Positions 5,774 to 13,585 of a stretch of 13,585 nucleotides of DNA are shown piece by piece. Each line of letters begins with the position of its first letter. The stretch's first letter is position 1. The stretch covers positions 1 to 13,585 of the forward strand of contig JAFEGS010000607.1 in assembly GCA_018239705.1 (NCBI GenBank). The letters are read 5' to 3'. The notes under the pieces are model-generated. The model had not been told where the DNA came from and made no database searches. It saw nothing but the letters and a program-made list of their open reading frames with translations. Position numbers and translations under genes: made by a program. Origin of the DNA: Verrucomicrobiota bacterium (GTDB taxonomy: Bacteria; Chlamydiota; Chlamydiia; Chlamydiales; FEN-1388).

Positions 5774-6307
5774 ATGAGTGCACCGACACTTGTAGATAGC
5801 GTACGATTATATAATAGGTTTTATGACTGTCAATATATGGATTGCTTACAGAAGGGCGAGGGGCGTAGCTTTGGATCTTTCATGTGGCAATGTATGAGAA
5901 TGACATTTCAATCCGAAAACCCGCTACAAAATAACGAAATAGTTGCCAAACTCATAAATGGACTGCAGCACATGTATGATACTAGTCCGGGGTATGGACA
6001 ATGGCTACTAAACCGCTACTGGGAGTGTACGCAAAAGCGAGTGTCGTTTTATCAAGCACATGGCATGAATACGAGTGACGACTTCCGCTTTGCAGATCTG
6101 TCTATTCGCTGTGAAGGCACCCAACTCTTTAAGGAGTGTATAGACGAGCCGATGCCACCCGAGACACCCTGGGCATATGTAGCTGCACAGGTGATGCTTC
6201 CTGTGAGCGTTCTCCTGCTTGCCAGGGCATGGCATAAAGGAGATTATTTCCAGGCTGCTGCGCTTGTCGCTGCTTCTGCGGGATGCGCCTATTGCCTATT
6301 TGGTTAG
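5774..6307 (+). CDS. Hypothetical 177-aa protein with two C-terminal membrane helices
   Basis: I do not recognise the family. The start is clear: GGAGG lies 7 nt before the ATG. Residues 1-130 are a soluble, aromatic and Cys-containing domain (Cys19, 24, 40, 85, 113, 122; WLLNRYWECTQKR at 77-89). After a Pro-rich hinge (DEPMPPETP) come two hydrophobic helices, about 133-152 (WAYVAAQVMLPVSVLLLARA) and 158-176 (YFQAAALVAASAGCAYCLF), joined by the short loop WHKGD, so the chain would end as a membrane hairpin with the N-terminal domain on one face. The same arrangement occurs in chlamydial inclusion-membrane proteins, though those usually have the bilobed hairpin near the N-terminus; this is only a resemblance. 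It has its own promoter and is followed by a terminator hairpin, so it seems monocistronic. Confidence 0.75.
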   Translation: MSAPTLVDSVRLYNRFYDCQYMDCLQKGEGRSFGSFMWQCMRMTFQSENPLQNNEIVAKLINGLQHMYDTSPGYGQWLLNRYWECTQKRVSFYQAHGMNTSDDFRFADLSIRCEGTQLFKECIDEPMPPETPWAYVAAQVMLPVSVLLLARAWHKGDYFQAAALVAASAGCAYCLFG

Positions 6308-6321
6308 CAGTACACCCTCTT

Positions 6322-6345
6322 AAGTCATGGCAATCGCCATGACTT
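6322..6345 (+). terminator. Hairpin after the 177-aa gene
   Basis: AAGTCATGGC, a 4-nt AATC loop, and GCCATGACTT form a perfect 10-bp stem starting 14 nt after the stop codon. Only a short T-containing tail (GTATTAATA) follows, so termination may be moderate. Confidence 0.6.
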
Positions 6346-6369
6346 GTATTAATAAACACCGCTAGATAA

Positions 6370-6399
6370 TTGCAATAAAACCACTTCGACATGTATAAT
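6370..6399 (+). promoter_or_regulatory. Promoter of the double-HTH gene
   Basis: TTGCAA (6370-6375), 18 bp, and a perfect TATAAT (6394-6399). An imperfect inverted repeat (ACATG at 6390-6394 and CATGT at 6416-6420, with AT-rich inner arms) overlaps the -10 box and could be an operator. Confidence 0.65.
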
Positions 6400-6432
6400 A
6401 CTTTTTTATATTTATCATGTTCGGAGAAATAA

Positions 6433-7623
6433 ATGAATAATATTAATCAAAATTTAATTAACATATCGCCTTCTAGAGAAAAGGAACTCGATTTTCTTCC
6501 TCTAAATATTAACTTTGGATTTAGCCCAAAAGCCTTTTTGAAGCATTACAATAAGCCTGTACCTACCTCGTCAAAGGAGCTTTATGAGAGCTGCTGGAAA
6601 ACGCTCTTTGAGCTGAGAGATAGTAATAAGAAACAGCAAAACGAAGACTATATCTTTACCTATATGACTATGGCAAAGTTTTTAGTCGATTTTGGCGTCT
6701 ATCCGGCATATTATGCAGATAATACTCAGAAAAAACAGTTTATCTCTCAATTGATTGATACACTTCATAAAGTAACACCGGACAGTAACAAAGCCGTTAA
6801 AAAATGGTCGCAGCTCTATGTAGGGCTTCTCTTTGAAAAATTTGCTTGCGATTTCCATAGCGAGGAGAGCCACTGGAATAAACAGCAAAATTACTATGCT
6901 CAGGCATGGACCTGCTACGAAGAGGCCATTAAACTCCAGACAACAAGAACAACGCATCTTTTGGCCGCGCGTCTGCTTTTGAACTATGGCTACGTTCCCA
7001 AAGGGATGGATGCAGAGCAGGCAAAAACAAAAGGCGCTCAGCTCGTCGCAGAGGCACTAGAGTCAAAAGAATCGGCTGTTACCAACAAAGAGTACACTCC
7101 TCGAAAGGTGCAAGAGCGGGGGTTAAAGGATTTTGCAAAACCGAAATACATACAGCAAGCGCGAAAGCAGCTGGAGAATAGCCCAAAGAGCGCTCGCATC
7201 GGTAGTGACGCTGATGAAGATAGTGGCAAGATGCCAATCGATACTGCGCTGGAAAAGATCTATCCTACAGTTGTGACCAAGTATAGTAGCCGGGTGTGGC
7301 GTGCAAACGTAGCTAGAAAAGTCCTCTATCTGTATGACACAAAGAAGCAAAGTAGAGCAGAAATCACACAAGCGTTACAAATACATAAAAGTATTGTTGG
7401 CCAGGTCTTAATAGCCAACGGGAGAGACAAACGGAAGGTAGTACCTTCTACCTCTACCCGCCTTTCGCATGAAAAAGTTGTCGAAGCCTTTCAAAACTTG
7501 GCTCCTGAAGAGAAGAACATCTCTTTCCTCGCCTTTTCGAGGAAATTGGGTATGCCCAACACGACTGTGACGAGAATTCTTGAGCAGGCAGGGCTTTACC
7601 ACCCCAAAAAGAAGGGTTCGTAG
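6433..7623 (+). CDS. Helical-repeat protein with two C-terminal helix-turn-helix motifs, 396 aa
   Basis: GGAGA precedes the ATG by 5 nt. Residues 50-215 are helical and resemble degenerate TPR-like repeats (YIFTYMTMAKFLVDFGVYPA, WKTLFELRD, YAQAWTCYEEAIKL, HLLAARLLLNYGYVP); YAQAWTCYEEAIKL is the best TPR match. A charged linker with DADEDSGK (259-266) follows. The C-terminus has two motifs that each read as helix-turn-helix: SRAEITQALQIHKSIVGQVL (307-326), continuing ANGRDK, and FLAFSRKLGMPNTTVTRILE (365-384), continuing QAGLYH. Both follow the A/S-eIa-xLgi-xxsTVxrIL pattern of resolvase/Psq-type motifs and both are followed by Lys/Arg clusters. It is probably a DNA-binding regulator whose repeats sense a peptide or protein. 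No catalytic domain is seen. A gene this size with its own promoter is certainly real; the DNA-binding role is inferred. Confidence 0.75.
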   Translation: MNNINQNLINISPSREKELDFLPLNINFGFSPKAFLKHYNKPVPTSSKELYESCWKTLFELRDSNKKQQNEDYIFTYMTMAKFLVDFGVYPAYYADNTQKKQFISQLIDTLHKVTPDSNKAVKKWSQLYVGLLFEKFACDFHSEESHWNKQQNYYAQAWTCYEEAIKLQTTRTTHLLAARLLLNYGYVPKGMDAEQAKTKGAQLVAEALESKESAVTNKEYTPRKVQERGLKDFAKPKYIQQARKQLENSPKSARIGSDADEDSGKMPIDTALEKIYPTVVTKYSSRVWRANVARKVLYLYDTKKQSRAEITQALQIHKSIVGQVLIANGRDKRKVVPSTSTRLSHEKVVEAFQNLAPEEKNISFLAFSRKLGMPNTTVTRILEQAGLYHPKKKGS

Positions 7624-7696
7624 TATACACCGTCCAAGATGAACCCTCACAAACATTACCCAAGAAAACCTAAGAACACCACGACGGGCGAATGTT

Positions 7697-7886
7697 ATCA
7701 GGCCAACAGCCTGAATTATATAAGCCCAGGGCATAGCCCTGGGTATGCTATATAATGTTTTTTTGCAGACTGAAAGTCTGCGTTATAACGAAGCTATTAT
7801 AACGCAAGCCTTCAGCCTGCAATTCATTTCCACAATATACTTAGGGCGATGCCCTAGGCTTGTATATTTCAGGCCGTTGGCCTGAT
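7697..7886. repeat. Mirror-symmetric cluster of six short hairpins
   Basis: Six small palindromes follow each other: TCAGGC/GCCTGA (7698-7714), CCCAGGGC-ATA-GCCCTGGG (7725-7743), GCAGACT-GAA-AGTCTGC (7765-7781), GCAAGCC-TTC-AGCCTGC (7804-7820, G-T wobbles), TAGGGC-GAT-GCCCTA (7842-7856) and TCAGGCC-GTT-GGCCTGA (7869-7885). The order is palindromic as a whole. Hairpin 6 is an inverted copy of 1, 5 of 2, and 4 of 3, around a centre near 7792. Segment 7697-7746 matches the reverse complement of 7837-7886 at 43 of 50 positions, and 7765-7788 matches that of 7797-7820 at 20 of 24. It occupies most of the 344-bp gap between the double-HTH gene and the hydrolase; I see nothing in 7624-7696. It resembles REP/BIME-type elements or a MITE without its transposase. 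Confidence 0.88.
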
Positions 7887-7891
7887 GAAAG

Positions 7892-7921
7892 TGGACAAAA
7901 ACACTCTCCTGCATGTATCAA
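7892..7921 (+). promoter_or_regulatory. Weak promoter candidate for the hydrolase gene
   Basis: TGGACA (7892-7897), 18 bp, TATCAA (7916-7921). The match is moderate; it is the best pair between the hairpin cluster and the start codon. Confidence 0.3.
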
Positions 7922-7954
7922 TAGTAGCCAGTCCCTTAATACTCTACTATCCTC

Positions 7955-7961
7955 TAAGGAG
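7955..7961 (+). promoter_or_regulatory. Ribosome binding site fixing the hydrolase start
   Basis: TAAGGAG lies 6 nt before the ATG at 7968. The frame is open upstream to a TTG at 7860, but that TTG lies inside the hairpin cluster and lacks such a site. Confidence 0.85.
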
Positions 7962-7967
7962 TACTGC

Positions 7968-8948
7968 ATGAACTTCCAATTCATACAAGGCGCCACAAAT
8001 CTCGGTCCCTACCTACTGCAGGGACTTACCTCCTTCTTCACCCCTTCCGATGAAACTGCTCCAAAAGAAACAGCTCCTCAAAACCTACCCACATCCAAGC
8101 CACAGCAATGCCAAAAGGAATGCACGCCCAATGCAACTATAGGAAAGAAAATATCACTCCAGACAATAGACAAACTGAGCCTGAGTGCCATATGGACCGT
8201 TGCTGAAAAGGAAAATGGACCAACAGCTATCCTCTTCCATGGCCATGGAAACATGTGCAATGACATGGCGCTGCATGCCAAGTGGTACCACAAGCGAGGG
8301 ATCAACACACTGTTTGTGACAATGAGAGGCTATGGTGAAAGCGGTGGAGACAGCTCTAATCTTAATGAACTAGGCCTCTACTTTGATGTGGAAGCTGCTG
8401 TGTACTATGTATCCAGAACAAAAGCCATCCCCATGGACAAGATTGTGGCTCATGGATGCTCTCTTGGCGGCTCTCTTGCCGCTGCTGCCGGCAGCTTTTT
8501 TGGCGCCTACGTCACACTTGACCATGCATTTACCACTCTTGCTGCTATTAAAAATAGCCCTGAATGTCTTCCAAAGGGAATTATTGAGGGAAAATTCCAA
8601 TCAGGGAAGATCTATTCCAATGGCGAAATAAAACTTACCACTGATGGGCTGAGTACTGTAGAAAAGGCAAGGAAGCTTGAAAAGGAGCTCTTTATTTTCT
8701 CTGGCTGCGACGACCAGGTAATGCCTCTCAGCTTTTCAGACGAGCTGTATGAAGCCAGATATGGAGCCTCTCCCTCTGAGATGCAGCCTCAAGAAAGAAA
8801 ATACTACCAGCAGAGTAAAGAAAGCCATATTGCTGTGATGCAGGGCGGCCACTGGGCTGTTTTTGCAAGGGATGAGGGCGCCTCACAAAAGTATGCGCAG
8901 CACCTCTATAGTATTGGCCTCATGGACAAGAAATATTTATCACTTTGA
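7968..8948 (+). CDS. Alpha/beta hydrolase (serine esterase/peptidase-like), 326 aa
   Basis: The sequence has the full alpha/beta-hydrolase outline. The oxyanion-loop motif is FHGHGNMCND (90-99), MRGYGESGG (119-127) follows strand 4, the nucleophile elbow is GCSLGG with Ser165, the acid is Asp249 in SGCDDQVMP (245-253), and the base is His295 in GGHWAVF. All three catalytic residues are present, so activity is likely; the substrate cannot be read. It resembles the Bem46/FrsA-like intracellular hydrolases. The first 60 residues are an extra segment: a mildly hydrophobic stretch (LGPYLLQGLTSFF, 12-24), then a Pro/Thr/Gln-rich linker with two cysteines (CQKEC). A short cap between 195 and 235 precedes the acid strand. 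The stop lies 5 bp from the stop of the convergent giant gene. Confidence 0.88.
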   Translation: MNFQFIQGATNLGPYLLQGLTSFFTPSDETAPKETAPQNLPTSKPQQCQKECTPNATIGKKISLQTIDKLSLSAIWTVAEKENGPTAILFHGHGNMCNDMALHAKWYHKRGINTLFVTMRGYGESGGDSSNLNELGLYFDVEAAVYYVSRTKAIPMDKIVAHGCSLGGSLAAAAGSFFGAYVTLDHAFTTLAAIKNSPECLPKGIIEGKFQSGKIYSNGEIKLTTDGLSTVEKARKLEKELFIFSGCDDQVMPLSFSDELYEARYGASPSEMQPQERKYYQQSKESHIAVMQGGHWAVFARDEGASQKYAQHLYSIGLMDKKYLSL

Positions 8949-8953
8949 GGAGC

Positions 8954-11900
8954 CTACACGTCTACACCGCTCAGCTCTCTGAGTAGTTTGCAAATAGGGC
9001 TCGTCTTATAGACTTTCGCACTTTCAGGCATGTATCGCAGTGTATTTTCCAGCATCGTTTTTAGACCTAACGCAGTAGGCTGATCATCTCCGATCAGTTC
9101 GCTAATGAGCGCAAGCTCGCTTTTTTTGTACACCGCCTTACCCGAAAGAAGCTTTGCCTGTACAATTGCTTTTTGCACTGCTTTGTCATCTAAGTCGAGT
9201 GCCATATCTGGAGGTACTTTTCCACTTATTTTGCCATTAAACGAAATTAACGCCATTGATGAGCCATCTGCAATCTTTGAACTATTGAGCATTCCGCTCT
9301 TAATTTTTGCACCATCTTCGCAGCTCACCAGACGATAGGTATCTTTCTGACCAGGAGATTTAGTCACCAAAAGGTACTGTCCAGGCAAAAAATAGCCGCC
9401 ATGCCATGGATCTCCTATTTTTGAGCCCTCAGCCACAGCCAGCATTACATTGGGAGAGACTTCCAAAGCATATTCATCTTGCGAGAAAAGAGAACGCACC
9501 TGCTCTGAAGGCAATGCAATAGCCACAGGAACAAACACACCACTCCTTCCAAGCCCTTCGAGTACATAGCCGTCATTTTCAACAGCGCATAATTGCCGAT
9601 ACTGCTTCTCCTCCAGTCCTGTATAGAAAACTTCAACGTCTAATCCTCGCCCAATCCCTCGTTCCTGTTCTTGTTCCTGTTCTTGTTCAATTTCAACTTC
9701 TACCTCAACTTCTACTTCCATCTCCTCTCCTCCACTATCTGCGCCTATAGTGACCACCGGAGGAATATCGTCTACGCTCACACAATTTCTTAGTGCTGCA
9801 TCAATGCCATCTTTATAACGTACTGCGATTCTCTCGTTAACGGCCTTCCCAATAGCACTATCTTGTATAAGTGCTAAGAATTTCTTACATCTTTCCACTT
9901 CATAATCGATACCCTCTTGTGCACTGACCTGCCTCGAATTATGGAGACTCTCCCACGGATCATCCTTTTCAGTTGCCTCGAACAGTGTTTGTAGCTGATC
10001 GTACACCTTTTTCCTCTCTGGATAGGGAAGCTTCATCATCACGTCTCTGATGGGCTTTTCGACAATCTCCTTCATTTTATGCTTCCCGGCCATCCAGCAC
10101 TCTTCACGCGCACTTGTAGCATAATTTTTCAGCAGATAATTCCATATAGAATCAGAGTTGAGCGCAAACTGCTTTGAAAAGGCATCGCCCATTGCATCAA
10201 GCCTCTCATTTATGCCTTTTGCATTCCAATCCGATTCTTTCTGATCAACAAAAAGACCAGCCAGCATCAATTGGATGGCCTTTTCGACCTCTGTATTTGG
10301 CTTCAGGTTGACTATACTCTCGCCAAAGTCTCTATAGGTAGCACCCAGCATTGACTTATAGGGCTCCTTTTCAAAAGCTGCTTGAAGGATCAGCGTAGCG
10401 ATATGGTCTTGCACTTCCTGAGTCACAAAAAAATCGACAGTTTGTGCATTAAGGACCTGACGCATCCGGAAAACAGCCTGCAGAATATCTCTGAGCTTCA
10501 TATCCTTACGAATACTTACAATCGCTCTTGCCGTTGGCGGCTGTTTGATATCGGTCCCAGTTTCATGTTTACTAGGGATAATGGTGACGCGCTCGTCTAC
10601 CTTTAGTTTCGACTGACTAAGCGGTATGGTTACCCATTTGCCATCATCTCCACGCTCTCGAGAAAGCCACTCTCCTGTCTGCATGTTTGGAAAGATACAG
10701 CCCTTAATTTCTGGCCGCTTGCCTACCTTCTGAATATCGCTTAAAACTTCATCGACATACTCCTGAAGGTTTGCTTTATCCTTGAGCAGGTTACCGCTAT
10801 CCATAAAGACATATACATCGCTCTCAGTAGCAAATATCTCCTTCATCTGCTCTGTATAGCTTAGTTTTTCTGCATTGGCGGCTCTTATGCGAGCATTGCC
10901 GTTTTGGAAATCGCTCTCCAGCTTTGCAATGGTTCGCCCATCCGTACCCTTTTCCTCCTGCGGCTTCATCGTCGGGGTAAAAATCCCCTTCTTTATCGTA
11001 CCTGAGTAGCCACAATCCTGATTACCAACACCCGCAAAGCCCTGAGGTGTTACTGAAATACTCTTGGTAAAGAGTGAAACCTGTTTGAATACATAGGTCT
11101 CCATAAAACCCTGAAGAGACTTTTGATCCTTGTTCAGCGCTACCTGAAAGGCATCGATCAATGCATCTGACGGCGGCTTATCTTTGAAAATAAATTTCGA
11201 TACGTTTTGCTCACCGAAAATTCGTGCATATTCCTTATAGGCATCGGTATCGCTAAGGGCCGCTCCTTCTGCACTCATCTCTCTTTCAGCCGAATTTTGA
11301 AGTCTTCTGAAAATATCTACTACAGCCCTTCTTGGAATACCTTCGTGAAGAGCAAGCTGTGCGGAATAGATCACCTGTTCGTATGGATCACTCGGAATAC
11401 TTGGCTTAGGACTTCCAGGAGCAAAGTAGGGACGCGCTACATAGACATTGCTTTGCGGGTCTACGTGGTAATTTGAACCGCACTCCTTGAAAAGCGATTT
11501 TCGGAAGGTAGCGCTTATTGCCTTTGCACATACCGCAAGAGACCTTCTGATCTCAGGATCACTGATTTTGGTTTCAATCCATTCCTTTCGCTCTACTTCG
11601 TAAATATTTTTTTGAATAACCAAATGCTCAACTGAACCCTCAGGATAGCTGGATAGCGCCTCCTCTGTAGCTGGCAATTTGCGAGCAAGCCGTGCCGCCT
11701 CTGCCCGGGTAACCTTCGCCAAAATTTGTCCATCAAAGGGTGTCGTCTGCAGCATAAAATGCTCCAGATACTTATTTGGATCATTTTTTCTTAACTCGGC
11801 AAAAAGGTTGGCATTCGTTTCATCTAAAATTGCAAAGGCGATCTTGCTTAGCTGCGGGGCCACTTCCCTATCGTACAGAGTAGCTGTAAGCTCTTTAGCT

Positions 11901-13585
11901 GGCTTTTTGTAATTTGGGTCACTTCTTGACTGGAATTTATTAACAAAGTCAAGCGACACTTTTTTGCATATCTCTGAATCGCTTGCCAGGCGCATGACCA
12001 GCTGAGAGACAATGGTGGCTCTCTCTCTGTTAACTATCTCTTCGTCGCCTATGGGGAATTTATAGATAATCCCCGGATCCATCACCATGTCAATTTCATC
12101 GATCTGCAATAGCTCATTTTGAAATTCCTGCATGATATCATTGATAAGCTCATTACACGCCGCATTCCCAACAGACAGAGACTCTTTCCAGGCTGCGAGA
12201 ATGGCTTTACGCTGATCTGGGGTAAATAGGACTGCAGAGCCGCGCTCTTTTGCATTCCTCAGCCCCTCTAAGTAGGTGCTCAAATAGACCATGTCTTTCC
12301 CTGAGTCCCTGTTAAAAGGCATAACGAACACAAGCTGATCATACGAGTCTCCAAGCACCTGTGAAAGCTTCGAACGAACTTCAACAAAGAGCGATGGAGG
12401 TACACACACCGATGAGAGCCGATCGGAACGAGCAAACAAAAAGGCCAAAACAGGCTGCAAGACCGAGGTCTTTCCTGCGCCCATGATCATCTGTAAGACC
12501 ATATCCTCGCTATTTTTTTGCGCTTTATCGAACTTCTGGATATTCGCTACTTGATCTGCTCTCAGCTTAAACTTTAAAATCGCCTCTGCAGCAAGGAAGA
12601 TCATCGCAAGGGGATCGTCCATGTCATAGGCTCTTGTTACCACAAGCGACTTTCCAAGATCATCCATCAAAATAGCTATTGTTTCTTTTGGAACTGCGCT
12701 TTTTTGGGCAGCCTCAATCTCTTCAATTTTCTCTTTTGATCGATCCAGATGCTGTACAAATTGCTTTTGGATAAGATAGTTTTTCACTGCCTCTTTCAAC
12801 GACGCTATCGCCTCAGTAGAGAGCTCTGGATAGCGTTTTGCAAGCACGGCGTCACTATCGAGGCGGCACGAGAGCACGCACAGCTCTTGGATAGTGGGAG
12901 CCTTGCGTTTTTTGGAGCGAAACTGGATTTCAGAAATAGGATCTGCCAGCAAAGCGAGGTGCACCGACTGAACAATTTTTTCTTCTATGGAAGCAAGCGT
13001 TTGGCTCTCTCTAATAAGAAGGTCAGAGATACTTCCAAGAAGAGGCGCGAGCTCTTTATCACTTTTCAGTGTGTACAGTTTGTCATCCCCTTGTTCGGCA
13101 ATAGCGATATCGTCCTGCTTAAGCCGAAACTGCTCTTCGGTCATCTTGTCGCCTGCAGCCTCTATGCTCTTTGTATTAAACAGGGTCCCTTTCGTTATGG
13201 GGCGATCTTTTTTCTTGTCTTCAAAGTAGCTACTTCCAAGATCTAATAAAAATTTCTTCTCTTCGTCCGAGGCTTTCGTGTTTCCAAGGCCGTGAAGACT
13301 CTGTACACCCTTCTTGATGAGCTCTTCTGGCTTTACTTTCTCCTTTTTGGGAGTAGCGGTAGCCCCCTCTATTGGCTTCCCTGTCACTCCACCGGCCTTT
13401 ATTTCATCGCGAATATCTGCGCTGAAATAAAGATCTCTTAAAAGCTTTGTAGCACCCTGCTTTGTCTCGCCGGACGAAAAGTGTGCCAGATGGTGGAGCA
13501 TGGGAAGGAGCCCATTTTTCCTTACCTCATCCAAATTTTTTGCATTCACGCACTCTTTTTTAATGCACCAATAATATTTCAAAAA
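8954..13585 (-). CDS. Giant DUF3638-like SF2/SecA-type ATPase (N-terminus outside window)
   Basis: At least 1,542 codons; the frame is still open at the window edge (numbering here begins at the TTG at 13580-13582, which need not be the true start). Motor motifs in order: QMIMGAGKTSVLQP (364-377, Walker A, Lys371), LLQIDEIDMVMDP (491-503, Walker B DEID), GYSGT (858-862, motif III-like), HETGTDIKQPPTARA (1006-1020, motif V-like) and DILQAVFRMRQ (1032-1042, motif VI-like). This arrangement, the GxGKT loop and GTDIK recall SecA and SF2 helicases and agree with the DUF3638/DUF3645 proteins known mainly from fungi and protists and also seen in amoeba-associated bacteria. Residues 1289-1308 are an alternating Glu-Val then Glu-Gln run, after which a separate C-terminal domain (about 1315-1542) begins. 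There is no signal peptide or membrane helix in the visible part. The substrate is unknown. Confidence 0.8.
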   Translation of the reverse strand, partial: FLKYYWCIKKECVNAKNLDEVRKNGLLPMLHHLAHFSSGETKQGATKLLRDLYFSADIRDEIKAGGVTGKPIEGATATPKKEKVKPEELIKKGVQSLHGLGNTKASDEEKKFLLDLGSSYFEDKKKDRPITKGTLFNTKSIEAAGDKMTEEQFRLKQDDIAIAEQGDDKLYTLKSDKELAPLLGSISDLLIRESQTLASIEEKIVQSVHLALLADPISEIQFRSKKRKAPTIQELCVLSCRLDSDAVLAKRYPELSTEAIASLKEAVKNYLIQKQFVQHLDRSKEKIEEIEAAQKSAVPKETIAILMDDLGKSLVVTRAYDMDDPLAMIFLAAEAILKFKLRADQVANIQKFDKAQKNSEDMVLQMIMGAGKTSVLQPVLAFLFARSDRLSSVCVPPSLFVEVRSKLSQVLGDSYDQLVFVMPFNRDSGKDMVYLSTYLEGLRNAKERGSAVLFTPDQRKAILAAWKESLSVGNAACNELINDIMQEFQNELLQIDEIDMVMDPGIIYKFPIGDEEIVNRERATIVSQLVMRLASDSEICKKVSLDFVNKFQSRSDPNYKKPAKELTATLYDREVAPQLSKIAFAILDETNANLFAELRKNDPNKYLEHFMLQTTPFDGQILAKVTRAEAARLARKLPATEEALSSYPEGSVEHLVIQKNIYEVERKEWIETKISDPEIRRSLAVCAKAISATFRKSLFKECGSNYHVDPQSNVYVARPYFAPGSPKPSIPSDPYEQVIYSAQLALHEGIPRRAVVDIFRRLQNSAEREMSAEGAALSDTDAYKEYARIFGEQNVSKFIFKDKPPSDALIDAFQVALNKDQKSLQGFMETYVFKQVSLFTKSISVTPQGFAGVGNQDCGYSGTIKKGIFTPTMKPQEEKGTDGRTIAKLESDFQNGNARIRAANAEKLSYTEQMKEIFATESDVYVFMDSGNLLKDKANLQEYVDEVLSDIQKVGKRPEIKGCIFPNMQTGEWLSRERGDDGKWVTIPLSQSKLKVDERVTIIPSKHETGTDIKQPPTARAIVSIRKDMKLRDILQAVFRMRQVLNAQTVDFFVTQEVQDHIATLILQAAFEKEPYKSMLGATYRDFGESIVNLKPNTEVEKAIQLMLAGLFVDQKESDWNAKGINERLDAMGDAFSKQFALNSDSIWNYLLKNYATSAREECWMAGKHKMKEIVEKPIRDVMMKLPYPERKKVYDQLQTLFEATEKDDPWESLHNSRQVSAQEGIDYEVERCKKFLALIQDSAIGKAVNERIAVRYKDGIDAALRNCVSVDDIPPVVTIGADSGGEEMEVEVEVEVEIEQEQEQEQERGIGRGLDVEVFYTGLEEKQYRQLCAVENDGYVLEGLGRSGVFVPVAIALPSEQVRSLFSQDEYALEVSPNVMLAVAEGSKIGDPWHGGYFLPGQYLLVTKSPGQKDTYRLVSCEDGAKIKSGMLNSSKIADGSSMALISFNGKISGKVPPDMALDLDDKAVQKAIVQAKLLSGKAVYKKSELALISELIGDDQPTALGLKTMLENTLRYMPESAKVYKTSPICKLLRELSGVDV
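9659..9720 (-). repeat. Tandem hexanucleotide tract coding for (EV)n(EQ)n
   Basis: Inside the giant gene the DNA is a chain of 6-bp repeats: GTTCCTGTTCTT occurs twice in tandem, followed by CTTCTA/CCTCAA variants (plus strand). It encodes alternating Glu-Val then Glu-Gln pairs. Each unit is two codons, so slippage would change the length of the linker without breaking the frame. Confidence 0.85.

Noticed and set aside
7860..7967. 36-codon upstream extension of the hydrolase
   Set aside because: It is translated hairpin-cluster DNA, has no ribosome binding site, and the ATG at 7968 has TAAGGAG at ideal spacing.
8970..8983. CTCAG-CTCT-CTGAG hairpin near the convergent stops as a bidirectional terminator
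   Set aside because: Five-bp stem, no T-run on either side, and it lies within the coding end of the giant gene.
9659..9720. Phase-variable on/off switch at the hexamer tract
   Set aside because: Units are 6 bp, so slippage cannot shift the frame; only length variation is possible.
12749..13246. 165-codon plus-strand frame opposite the giant ATPase, and other antisense frames there
   Set aside because: No ribosome binding sites and no domain-like sequence; the minus strand has an uninterrupted 1,542-codon frame with clear motifs.

Overview
The window reads as a piece of an obligate or facultative intracellular bacterium living in amoebae. An environmental chlamydia (Parachlamydiales: Waddlia, Simkania, Criblamydia or Estrella type) is my best guess. 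The pointers are a giant DUF3638-type ATPase of the kind shared by protists, fungi and environmental chlamydiae, an ankyrin/J-domain protein with hydrophobic segments that looks like a host-directed effector, many genes without recognisable relatives, and a decayed gene fragment. These do not exclude Legionella-like or Dependentiae-like bacteria. Shine-Dalgarno sequences are classical (AAGGAG type) and sigma70-like promoters are easy to see.

Layout. Positions 1-2076 (minus strand) hold a likely operon: a vWA-domain protein, a 199-aa protein of unknown function, a 33-aa small ORF and the first codons of another gene leaving the window. Positions 2190-2420 (plus) hold the C-terminal remnant of an S41 protease. 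Positions 2405-4089 hold a divergent pair: AlaX, a trans-editing hydrolase for mischarged tRNA(Ala), and a MarR-GNAT fusion. Their two promoters lie back to back over one 15-bp palindrome, which is the natural operator for the MarR domain. Positions 4099-4336 hold an unusual repeat field: 12 copies of a 7-bp unit (AAACGAC type) followed by 14 inverted copies, mostly 9 bp apart. Positions 4470-7623 (plus) hold the ankyrin/J-domain protein, a 177-aa protein with two C-terminal membrane helices, and a helical-repeat protein ending in two helix-turn-helix motifs; each has its own promoter. Positions 7697-7886 hold a mirror-image cluster of six short hairpins. Positions 7968-8948 (plus) encode an alpha/beta hydrolase. 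It converges, with 5 bp between the stops, on the giant DUF3638-like ATPase (minus strand, 8954 to the window end, N-terminus outside).

Only two groups look functionally linked: AlaX with MarR-GNAT (shared operator) and the vWA protein with its 199-aa neighbour (18-bp gap). The other genes appear to be single transcription units. I see no CRISPR array, rRNA or tRNA gene, transposase or integrase. The most unusual features are the two repeat structures at 4099-4336 and 7697-7886, neither of which I can assign to a named family.
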